In this document: one piece after another, positions 46,932 through 58,600 of the stretch
How the letters are laid out: each line of letters starts with the position of its first letter
Numbering within the stretch: position 1 is the stretch's first letter
NCBI RefSeq assembly: GCF_014905175.1
Contig: NC_057789.1
Span: 30,314,555 to 30,378,554 of the forward strand
DNA: 64,000 nt
DNA from: Aphidius gifuensis
Lineage: Eukaryota; Arthropoda; Insecta; Hymenoptera; Braconidae
Direction: 5' to 3'
The notes under the pieces: generated by a model
The model's input: only the letters and a program-made list of their open reading frames with translations
What the model was told of the DNA's origin: nothing
The model's database searches: none
Translations under genes and position numbers: made by a program

Positions 46932-47425
46932 AGATTGTTTGATTGTAAACATAAAGATTCCAGATTTGTATTTACAAGGAAATTATCAATTAGAAGATCT
47001 GTCAAATTATTATTATGAATATCTGAAACTCCAAGATTGACCAAGTCATCGAAAATATTAGATTCCTCTTCATCAAGTATTCCTTGTGGAAGAGATGTTA
47101 AATTATTATTACCAATATCTAAATCTTCAAGATGGGTCAACTCATTGAAAATTATAGACGGAAGACTTGTCAGTTTGTTGTATTGCAAATGTGAAACTGT
47201 TAAAGATTTCAATTCATTAAATAATTCATGTTCAAGGGATGTTAAGTTATTATTTGTAATGTATAAATGAGTGAGTTTGGACAAGCTATTAAAAATATCA
47301 GTTTCAAGACTTGTTAGTTTATTTGATGATAAATCCAACCATTCTAGAGGCTGTAATTCATTAAATATACCTTGTGGAAGGGATGTTAAATTATTATAAC
47401 TGATATTTAGAATGTGAAGAGTACA
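46930..47425 (-). pseudogene. LRR gene fragment (copy of LRR gene 1 domain)
   Basis: The minus strand reads LNISYNNLTSLPQGIFNEL (about 47415 downward), then continues through several 24-residue LRRs to CLQSNNL. It is closely similar to the middle and end of LRR gene 1, including the SNIFDDLVNL insert. There is no signal-peptide exon, no Cys cap and no proper C-terminus: the 5' end runs into unrelated DNA and the 3' end into an Asp-encoding GAT run plus a MITE-like repeat. Best read as a truncated pseudogene, although its frame is still open. Confidence 0.82.
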
Positions 47426-49454
47426 AAAATATTCAGAAATAGTAAATGTAATAATATATTACTATATAGAAATAATAATAAAGTAATAATATAATTTTCA
47501 TCTACAATAAATTATATAAATAAATTTCTCAAAAGTTTTATTAAATTCTGTGATAAATATTAAAAGAAAAAAAAAAGTAATTATTCGTAACTTGCAAAAA
47601 TGCATGAATAATATTAGTCGAGATTATTTTTTTTTTAATGAAAAAAAAAAAAAAAAAAAAACACTGGAGTTCTACTTTGAATCACCAATTCAAAAAAAGA
47701 CTGCTCACGTTATCAGTGCCTTGTTGTCATTAAAAATAAAATTGATATTTCAATCAACAGTGGCCACACGGTATAAAGAAATTTTCCAATGAGGAATAAT
47801 AATTTCATTAGATTGCGACAGGTGACGAAACTATTTTTAAAACTACGCATGCGTTATACAAGTGTGCGTCTAATGCTAGATATACTAATATTTCTATAGT
47901 CTTCTTGAATGCCGCACCACTCACTCACGAATTATTCTTTGATCCATACGCATTAGCTCTGTCCTCACCAAAAATTATTAATTAATAAAGCACACGTCAT
48001 TTTAAAAAAAAGTTTCATCACCTGTTGCAATCCAAGAAAATTATTTTCAAAAAGTGCCTGCTATTAACGAGGTCTTGACTAGACTCATTCATCACTTTTA
48101 CGATAAAAAAATCTACCGTCGTCACGTAAATAGCTGGCTACATTTTTTTGGCAATTTTCATTACTGTGGTAAGTGATAAATCATTCCAGACTTTCAATAT
48201 TGAATTACATCAATAGTATAATCGTAATATGAAATTAAAACTGTGTGCATACGTATAGTCTATCACAATGTTTTCGTGATAAACATTATCATTATGTTTC
48301 CGTGGCATTGATGACCACGTATCAATAATATATTTGTCAATTCAATTAAAAAATTGAAAATGTGTTCTTCAATATCAATCTCATTTTAATGACCATTTGA
48401 CATTCATAGTTTGATCAATATGTAATTTTTTTTTACTCGTGGCGTTAATGACTCAAGTGATCACCTATTAAATAAGTCGATACTTCCAAACTTTCCATTT
48501 TTTTTATCGATAAATATAAAAGATAAAAACTTAAAATATATGAGTCATTAAAAATAAATATTAATTACTAAATACTCATAATGTATTTTATATTCAATTG
48601 GATCTTTAAAAAATATTATATCACAAGATGCAAAAATCAATCAATTTGAATATAAATAATTTTAAAAAGTATCAGTTTTAAATAATATTCAATTTTATGT
48701 ATTTATAATTTAACCAATATATGAGTTTCAATAGATGATTTATTTTCATTCTGAAAACTATTTTTAATATTATGTATATAAAGTCAATTACAATGTCATT
48801 ACCAAAAAAATGTGTTTTATCATTACGACAAATATGTTCCTCGTGACATTGATGACTCACACGAAATTACCTTTTTTTAGTTTTTAATAAGTCGATACTC
48901 CCGAACTTTAGTTGGTCTTATCGTCGATGAATATAAAAAATTATCGATAAATATTAAAAATAAAATCTTAAAATATATGTGTCATTAAAAAAAAAAAATA
49001 TTAATGACTAAATATTCATAATGTATTTTACATTCTCGTGGATCTATAAAAAAAAACATTTTTCATGTTCACAATATTTTAGTATAAAAAAAAAATTATC
49101 ATGATGTTTTTTTTTTCCTTTATCAAGAAAAAAAACTTTTTTTTCAAAAAACGAAAATAATAAGTTGGATATATTTTTTTTTTAATAATAATATTATTAT
49201 TTTATCTGTGATGACTTATTTTAATCGAAAAAAAAACATTAACATATAGATCAATTTCAATACATCAATTATTTAAATATATCAATTGATTTTTTATTAT
49301 TTATTTCATAATATTTGTTAATAATACTGTCATAAACTTATTCTAGACAACGTAATAAATGTATTTGTTATCAGCCTACAAAAATAATAATGATGATTCA
49401 TTCTTGATTTATTTTTCAAGTTTTCAAATATCGTCATATTGTCTAATCGACGCA
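47426..49454. other. AT-rich intergenic DNA with an internal duplication
   Basis: No gene is seen. The block about 48440-48620 (AATAAGTCGATACTTCC.. to ACTCATAATGTATTTTA) recurs diverged at about 48850-49055, both preceded by a TTCCGTGGCATTGATGAC-like string. Long A/T runs throughout. Confidence 0.55.
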
Positions 49455-52400
49455 TGTTAAATTTGAAAATATATATTTTACTCCATTAGAATAAATATTA
49501 ATTGTATTTTAAAATAAAATTTCACGGTCATAAAATAATAAAATATAATATAAATTAATTAATCATTGATGAATCAAATACTTAACTATTTAAATTTTAC
49601 AATGAAAAAATATAATTATATTTAATCAGTCTATACAATAATAGTAGTTATAAAAAAATAAAATTTACAGACCCTATTGTTAATATACATACAAATCTAC
49701 TTGAAAAAATATATAAAAAAATTGACCTAAAAGGGTAAATTAAAAAAAATATATATTTTAATAAATCAGGTTATTTTATATAAAGTTATTTTTAAAGCAT
49801 AAATGAATATATAAGTATATTTACATATGCATATGAATATGTATACATATGTATATCGCAAATTTTTTCTAGGAAGACATCATCGTTGTTTTTTCACACC
49901 GAATTTTTCTAACGCGTATAAAGAGACGTAAAGTTGCCAGGAAAAACCACCGTAAAAAAAATTCTAAATAATATATTATATAAATATATAAAAATTTAAT
50001 TTAATATATAAATTCTCCTATATACTAGTAAATTTAAAGTATATATGTGTCTTTAGATTTTTTTATTATATTTTTTTTTATCTTTTTTTCCTTCAATTCA
50101 TTTGTTTTTTTTTTTTTTTTTTTAATATACTGGAAGTTAGTGGTAGAAATCAAGTCAGGTTTGGGTAGAATAAACTCTTGGCGTTATCATAAAGGCACCA
50201 TGCCAGGTTTAGACAAATGAGGCCAAAAACAATTGTCAAACGTCTTGAATAAGATTGATTTTTTTTTTTACCACCCAAGAGGACTAAGTTTCCTATTAAG
50301 TGTTATCGCGTTAAGATTTTAAATACCAGAAATCAGTAGAAATGACATCACTGACATGTCTACACAGTAGCTCGTTCGTTGACGCCAAGGTGTCCGTTAT
50401 ACTTCTAATCCCGGCTGCTACAGATTATTGTATTTTAAAAATATTTTTTCCTTATTTATAATCATTTATCAGTGAAAGAGAGCTATATAATTATTACCTC
50501 TTTTTTTTATATAATCATTGATGATACATCAAATAAAAATTTAAAGATTTTAATAATCTAAAATTATTTATAAAAATAAAAATAGTATCAGAAAACTTTT
50601 TTGCACAATTGACATGATAATAATAAGAGTCATTTTTTATTTACAATTACTTTTAGCTTCCTCTTGCCTATAAAGACTATACCAGCTCCGTCTTGTCCAC
50701 ACTGAGAAAAAAAAATAACAATTTTTACAACTAAAATCAAATAAAAATTACTGTGCTGCGTAGTAAAGGCCGGGTATTTTGTAAGTTTAACATATATTAC
50801 AATGGGAACAATAATTTTTACCCTTCGTGCCATTTAATTTTGTATTTCGGCTGGACAAAAATTACCATGCCAAGCACAGTAATTTTAACTATACATACAC
50901 ACTAAAAAATATAGTGTCGATAAGTAAAGTTTGATGTATTACCAACAATTTTTATTATTTGAATTAATAAAAATTCCAAATATATTATCTTTTTTTAAAT
51001 ATTGCTTAAAAAATAAATGAAAGGGAAATTAAATAACGATACTCAAAATAAAATTTTTATTTAATGTATTTTTTTTTATATCCAATTTTTAACAATAAAT
51101 TCTGTATTTGGTGTTTGTGTTATATAAGTTAACTTATAATTATATATTTTATTCAAATCTAAATTTTTCACGACAAAATTTTTTTATTAACTTCATAATG
51201 CTCGGTGTGTTCATTTAAAAATACAGCTAATAATTTTTTTGTTATAAAATAATATTGTGTGGATGTTTCCATTAAAATATTGTTTATAATATAAAAATTG
51301 AGACCATCCTCACTGCTATCATTCACGATAAACAAATGAAAACTGCACACAAATTATGTTCACACTTCCATTTCACTAGTGATATCTATAAATAATTAGC
51401 GAGTAAAAGTACTCAAATTAAGTCGTAGATTTTTCTTAGATAACTGCACTTTTTTATTCACTTGAATTAATTAATATCAATATTATGTATAATTACGGAG
51501 GCCGTTAGACCGTTGGACGTACAAATACCTAAATGTGCGTCTCACAATAACAAAAAAAAAAAAAGCCTGACACGATAATTATCGAACAGCGCCGAAGATT
51601 ACCGAGGGTTGAATTTTACCATGCTGCAGAGTAATGTTTAGTGTTCAGCACAATAAAAATTATCCAAAGCTCAGTATTTTATTTGAATAAAACTGTAATA
51701 ATTGTATTAAGCTTATCAATATTTGTTATACCAATAAATACTACCCTGGCATATCCCAATTTTTACTGTGCTGCAAAGTAATTTATATAATCTAAACAAT
51801 AATTTTTATATATCAGAACATGAAAAAACCCCAAAATCGAGTTTTACCCGACGATTACCCTGCTAGCATAGTAAAAATTGTTATTTTTTTTTCTCAGTGC
51901 AGACTGACTTTCAGACTTGTGCCTTCACAGCATCTTTTCACTATGTCTGATCCAATCCTGGATCTACTACTGGCGGTATACTCGCAGTATACTCGCGTCT
52001 CCTACTTGTATTATAATTTATAATATCATGAATAATTTCAAAAATAAATAATAATTTACACTATACTTGACTTGACAATATTACTAATCTATATTACCAA
52101 CAACGATGTGCTTAATCATTTTTTTTTTTTTACTATTCTTTATTAATAATATTATTATTTTATATTGATAAAATTTTTATTATACAAGTCATTGTCAAAA
52201 TAACATTAACGATTAACTTGTTACAAATAAACAATTACATAATTTATATAGTAATTGTTTAAACAATAATAATAATAGCAGTTATTTTATTTTTTTATTA
52301 TTATTATTCAGTGCAATTTAAAAAGAAAATTTCAAACTAAACAAATCAGGTTTACATTTATCACGTGTGTATCACAATCCAACTAAATATTGTTGGATAT

Positions 52401-53075
52401 TTTAGATGACAAATTTTTTCCTTTCTTTTTATATACCAGCAAATTGGAGTTATTATTATTTCCTCTTTTTTTTTTTTTTCTATCGAAGAACTTGTTAAAT
52501 AAATGGATTATTATTTAAAATTATTTTAAAAAAATATAATAATTATATATATTAACCAAAATTTAAGATAGATTTTATAACAATTTTTATAACAGTAATA
52601 GTTTTTTTTTTTTTTTTTTGTTATTAAATTGAATTGTCAATTTAGTTTTCATAATAAATGAGTAGATTGATTAATGATAATGATACTTGAAGTATCAATG
52701 AATTTATAAAATTTCTTAAACAAGTCTTTTGTTTCAGTCTAAATAATTATTAAAAAATAAATGTCTTATATTCTCATTGATTTTTGAAATAAAAGATATA
52801 TAAGTAAATGAGAAAAAAAATATCCATATCCATTTGCAATTATTGCGAGATAGTTATAGTATAATAGTAATATTTTTTTAATAGCAATTTCAGAAAAGAT
52901 ATACTTTTTTCATCAGTTCAACAGGTTGTTTTTTAAAATCCAGATTATTTTGTTTAAAAATAGAAATTTAAATCACAATAAAAAAGAAATTAATTGTTGT
53001 CAAAAAGATTCTTTTGTTTTTTTCTTTTCATTCATTATTCTTTCAGAGAAAGATAGAGATTTAATGAATTTATGT
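49455..53075. repeat. Segmental duplication of 24990-27760 with rearrangements
   Basis: Collinear with 24990-27760 at high similarity, in direct orientation. Landmarks include TTTTACTCCATTAGAATA (49475 / 25008), TTACATATGCATATGAATAT (49820 / 25345), AGCTCGTTCGTTGACGCCAA (50367 / 25877), CTACTACTGGCGGTATACTC (51964 / 26654) and the exon 1 relic at about 52085-52119. Two differences stand out: pseudogene B's exons 2-3 are deleted near 50645, and a 1200-bp element is inserted at 50700. At about 53075 it jumps to sequence matching 28646 onward, skipping the coding exons of copy C. Confidence 0.82.
50700..51899. mobile_element. 1200-bp DNA transposon-like insertion with an empty site in the window
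   Basis: Perfect terminal inverted repeats of about 29 bp begin CACTGAG on the left and end CTCAGTG on the right. The paralogous locus near 26590 reads GTCTTGTCCAGACTGAC without the insertion, while here GTCTTGTCCA and CAGACTGAC flank it, so CA was duplicated (50698-50699 and 51900-51901). Only short frames lie inside, so it is non-autonomous. CACTG-type ends recall the CACTA/Mirage/Chapaev group; that placement is inference. Confidence 0.88.
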
Positions 53076-53479
53076 TCTTTCCCAACTCACAAATAAAAAT
53101 AAATATCAATGTTAATAATATTAAATAAATAAATTCAACAAAATAAACAAATAACTTAACCGCGAAAAAATTTAATAAATACCACGCCCGAGTAGACAAA
53201 AATAAAAAAAAAAAAAAAAAAAAAAACAGCTTGGTCTCGTGTTCACATTTTTTTTCCTTTTTTTTTTTTTTTCAATTAAATACACAATATCATCATCAAA
53301 AGAGTCCAATAAATAAAATTAAAAAAATATTTTCCATACTTTTTTTATTTTTCAACAATTAATCATAAAATAACAACAGCATTAAAAAAAGTATAAAAAA
53401 TATTAAACAAATACCACACATGTAGATAATATACTCCATTAAATTTTTATAAAATAATTAAAATAATTATATTACTCAC

Positions 53480-53514
53480 CCATCACCAACAACGACGCAC
53501 TTGATCGCTTGCAT
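53480..53514 (-). pseudogene. Orphan Rac-like first exon, intact donor
   Basis: Encodes MQAIKCVVVGDG with a GTGAGTAAT donor, differing from copy C's first exon only at silent or flank positions. On this strand no exon 2 or 3 follows because the duplication lacks them (deleted near 53075). A remnant, though it could still act as a promoter or first exon for downstream sequence. Confidence 0.7.
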
Positions 53515-54084
53515 TGTATCACGAATAAATATCAAAATAATTAAGAATAACAACAAAAAATTTAAAAAAAAAATTAAATCATAAAGCAAGTGTCACCGGT
53601 TTTTTAAATTCTTTCTCGTTGGTTTTTTTCTGGCAACTTCACGTCTCCACGGTACAGAAAAAGCTGTCGTGATCGAACATCCCTATAATGTCCACCTGGA
53701 AATAGTTTACTCTTTATATATACTCATGTTTACTATATTATCTATGCATATATGTGTCTGTAAATATTTGTTCCAACTTTCTTTTTTTACTACTTTTCAT
53801 TTTTTATCCTTTCAATTTTTTGAATCAGTTTTTTTTTAAAGATTGAAAGCTAGTGGTGAAAATCAAGCAGGTTTGGGTAGAATGAACTCTAAAAGAGAGC
53901 TATAGTTATTACCTCTTTTTTTCTATATCATTGATGATAATTTAAATAAAAATTTTAAGATTTTATTTATTTAAAATTATTTATAAAAATAAAATTATAA
54001 TCACAAAATCATTTTGCACTTTGTATGATAATGATATGTTATTTTTTATTTATAAAAAATTGAAAATTATATAGAAGACAACAT

Positions 54085-54990
54085 TTGCGTTTATTTTATA
54101 TACTCGTAGTACTTGACAAAATACTGCAGCACGTATTACTTTATCGAAAACAGTTTTCAGGCCTTTTTTTGTGAATGCTGAACATTCCACATATTTGACT
54201 GCTCCGATTTCTTTGGCCATTGCAAGACCCTATTTAAAAAACAATTTAAAAATAAAATATTCTAATAAACATGACATGGTTACATGTAAATAATATCAAT
54301 TATAAAATAATATTAAATAGAAATAAAATTATTAAATAATTTACCTGTGGATAAGTTATTGGTGCAAGTTTTTTATCTTTTAATTTTTCAATAGTTTCTT
54401 TATCTTCACGTGAATCATAGTGATCGTAGTTTTGTATCAACAAGTATAATTGGTATTTCTGGACAATGATGACGTACTTCTCGATAGCATTTAGCTTTAA
54501 CATTTTTAAAACTTGCTGGATTAACAAGTGAAAAACAAATAATAAATACATCAGTTTGTGGATATGACAATGGTCTAAGTCTATCAAAATCGGCTTGTCC
54601 AGCTGTATCCCATAAACCAAGATTTATTGGTTTTCCATCAACCATAACATTTACTGAATAATTATCAAATACAGTTGGTATATGTTCACCAGGAAATGTA
54701 TTGTTAGGATATCTTAAAAGCAAGCTTGTTTTACCAACATCACTGTAATTAACAAAATAAAATTAAAATACAAAAGACACTTGCATTAATCATCAAATGA
54801 TTATTTGTATAATATATTATTGAACTATTAATAAACAAAATTTACCACTTTAATTTATTATGAAATAATAAGAAATTAATTGATAAAGTAATTTTTTGTG
54901 TAATCAAATATTTCACAATATAAAACAGATAAAAAATCTTTTAAAAATATATTACTCACCCATCACCAACAACGACGCACTTAATTAATT
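54085..54990 (-). pseudogene. Rac-like pseudogene, copy I
   Basis: Exon 2 (54345-54742) begins DVGKTSLLLRYPNNTFPGEH and is close to copy F (WDTAGQADFDRL). A 10-bp insertion (TAGTGATCGT-like, about 54415-54425) shifts the frame within the base-recognition region at TKLD. Exon 3 (to 54229) is intact up to FCQVLRV and then diverges. The first exon (about 54958-54990) keeps IKCVVVGDG and the donor but lost the ATG where foreign sequence joins. Pseudogene. Confidence 0.82.
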
Positions 54991-55625
54991 TTATTGTTTT
55001 TTGTTCTACCACTATATACATATATATATATTTATTGTGGCAAGAATAGTTTTATCACAATTAATACCTTAAAATTATTTTCGATACTTCATTCATACGA
55101 CGTTGCTGCTACTGTCCACTAAGTCTACCCACTGTAAAATACCATTGGCATAATTCGTATAAATATACCTAATTATTTATCTCATTATTGGTGATAAATG
55201 ATTCACGAAGTAGTTTTTTTTTTATAAATTTATGAAAAATTATCTATAAAATATTTAACTAAATGTATGAATTAATTGTAAATTTACGGAAAAAATAAAA
55301 ATTATTATGTCCTTGATATACCGATTGTATTTTTAATGACAACAAGCCACTGATAAAGTGAGTAGTTTTTTTTTCAAATCGGTGTTTCACGGTGGAACTC
55401 TTGGTATTTTCGTTTTTTGACTAAAATAAAAATAATCTCAAATAATATTATTCATGAATACGTTAATTACTAATGCATTTAAATTTTTCAAATTGCAAAT
55501 ATAATATTTTTTTATTAATATTTATCATAGAATTTTATAATAATTTTAAGAAATTTATTTATAATTAATATTTATAATTAATTTTAGTTATACCATCCAA
55601 CCGACGCAGATAAATAATTGCGAGA
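54991..55625. other. Upstream region of LRR gene 2
   Basis: AT-rich; no exon is recognised. Presumably contains the promoter of LRR gene 2; no specific element can be named. Confidence 0.5.
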
Positions 55626-58600
55626 ATGAAGGAATCTTTAAAGACGACGAAATATTCAAAATTACCGTGGACCAAAAAAGCAAGAAAACAGAGAAGTTTC
55701 AAGTTTACCGCTGGTACAATTTTTGGAGTAATATGTATATTCCTAATTTTTTATTTAATTGGGGTAAGTAAAATTTATTCTACAATTTAATTATGAATTA
55801 AACGTGGAGAAAAAAAAATATTTATTCAACAAATAATAATAATATTTGATTTCGTTAAAATTAATTTTAGAAATACAAATATATTTTTTATATATATTTT
55901 TTTTTAAACTAGAAATAATTTCGAATTATATTTTTTATAAATATGTTAATTACTCGCATGCATTAAAAATTTTGCATTGATTTTTTTAAATAATTATATT
56001 GAAATTTATAATAATTTTGAATATTTCATTTAAATCATTTCTTGTGTATAGAAATATTTTATTTTTTATATTTTAACACGTCATCAAAGATAAAATAATT
56101 TTATCACAAAAAAAAAAAAAAAAAATCAACTTGGTCATTAACGACTCGTTTCTTTTTATCATCATTAAATAATTTTTATTTTTGAAATCTTAATATATTT
56201 TTTTATTTTAATGTGACCACATGTTAATGTATCGGTGAAATAATTAGCAAAAATAGATTATTCAACTTAAAAATAACTATCGATCGTTATAAAAAAATTT
56301 AACGTTTTTAATAAATTCAAATAGTAATAGTTTAATATTAAATAGTTTCAGTGGCTGTGGTCAAATGCTGCAAACCAATCAAATCATGATGATTTTGAAA
56401 ATGACAACAACATTGGACAAAAAAATGACCAACAAAAAACTGCAAGTAAGTTATGTATTTTCTTTGCTTCTTGTATGTAGTGGGCAGGGCGGACCACACA
56501 AGTCCTAAAAATTCCCAGTGGAGTAAAGATTGAGATGACGAAAATTTAAAAAAATTAAAGAAAAAAGAAAGCAATCTAAACATTCCAATATCAGCAAAAA
56601 TCAGTAATTAATAATAAATAAGTAGTAATAATAAATATTAAAAAATTGATGCCAAAAAATAACAGTAATTTATAATATTGAATTGAAAAAAAAAAATGAT
56701 AAAATAGCAAATTTACCAATTTATTATTTTGAAAATATTAAAATTTATACAAAAATATAATAAGCACTGTTTTATTTGTATAAAATTTGAAATTTGCGAT
56801 AAATGATTTAATTTCTAGTTGATTAACGAGTCATAAGCCATCTTGAAAGATTGGTATATTTTTTTTTTTTTGTCAAATGAATCAAATGATTGCTCGTAAA
56901 TTGTTCTTTTTGCTTTAAAAATAGGGACATCATCAAGTGTTATTTTCTCACCAACAAAATATGTTTGATTTAGCAAAATATTATGCAAAACTTTGATCGT
57001 GTCAAGTAAATTTTTGTTAGCCAACTCATTATGCTATAGCTACAGATTAATGGCAATAACTCATTATCAGCTACATCGATTCACTGAATAATTCGACTTA
57101 AATAAAAATCAACAGAATATTTCGATTTATCACCAGCTAAATAAAATGTTATTGCATTTGCATTTAATAATTCAACATTATTTCCAGTCAATTTATTTGT
57201 ATCTGTTGTACACATCCAATTCGTTACTCTCTGTGTTGTTCTTAACAATTTTATAATATTATATTTTTTAAATTGATTTTATATTTTAGACAATGGAAAC
57301 ATGACCACTCCAAGTTTAATGTCTGTGGAAAATGGAACAGATGGATATAAGGCCAATGATTTTACTGGACAAATAAAAGAGAAAAGTATGGAATTTTTTT
57401 AAAAAAAATAATTTAGTCACTATGATAATAAAAATAATTACAATTTGATATTATATTTTTTAAATTGATTTTATATTTTAGACAATGGAAACATGACCAC
57501 TCCAAGTTTAATGTCTGTGGAAAATGGAACAGATGGATATAAGGCCAACAATTTTACTGGACAAATAAAAGAGAAAAGTATGGAATTTTTTTAAAAAAAA
57601 TAATTTAGTCACTATGATAATAAAAATAATTACAATTTGATATTATATTTTTTAAATTGATTTTATATTTTAGACAATGGAAACATGACCACTCCAAGTT
57701 TAATGTCTGTGGAAAATGGAACAGATGGATATAAGGCCAATAATTTTACTGGACAAATAAAAGAGAAAAGTATGGAATTTTTTAAAAAAAAATAATTTAG
57801 TCACTATGATAATAAAAATAATTACAATTTGATATTATATTTTTAAATTGATTTTATATTTTAGACAATGGAAACATGACCACTCCAAGTTTAATGTCTG
57901 TGGAAAATGGAACAGATGGATATAAGGCCAACAATTTTACTGGACAAATAAAAGAGAAAAGTATGGAATTTTTTTAAAAAAAATAATCATAGTCACTATG
58001 ATAATAAAAATAATTACAATTTGATATTATATTTTTTAAATTGATTTTATATTTTAGACAATGGAAACATGACCACTCCAAGTTTAATGTCTGTGGAAAA
58101 TGGAACAGATGGATATAAGGCCAACAATTTTACTGGACAAATAAAAGAGAAAAGTATGGAATTTTTTTAAAAAAAATAATTTAGTCACTATGATAATAAA
58201 AATAATTACAATTTGATATTATATTTTTTAAATTGATTTTATATTTTAGACAATGGAAACATGACCACTCCAAGTTTAATGTCTGTGGAAAATGGAACAG
58301 ATGGATATAAGGCCAACAATTTTACTGGACAAATAAAAGAGAAAAGTATGGAATTTTTTTAAAAAAAATAATCATAGTCACTATGATAATAAAAATAATT
58401 ACAATTTGATATTATATTTTTTAAATTGATTTTATATTTTAGACAATGGAAACATGACCACTCCAAGTTTAATGTCTGTGGAAAATGGAACAGATGGATA
58501 TAAGGCCAACAATTTTACTGGACAAATAAAAGAGAAAAGTATGGAATTTTTTTAAAAAAAATAATTTAGTCACTATGATAATAAAAATAATTACAATTTG

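Noticed and set aside
50630..51350. Short minus-strand frames inside the 1200-bp element as a transposase
   Set aside because: They are under 70 codons, have no transposase motif, and one overlaps the terminal repeat.
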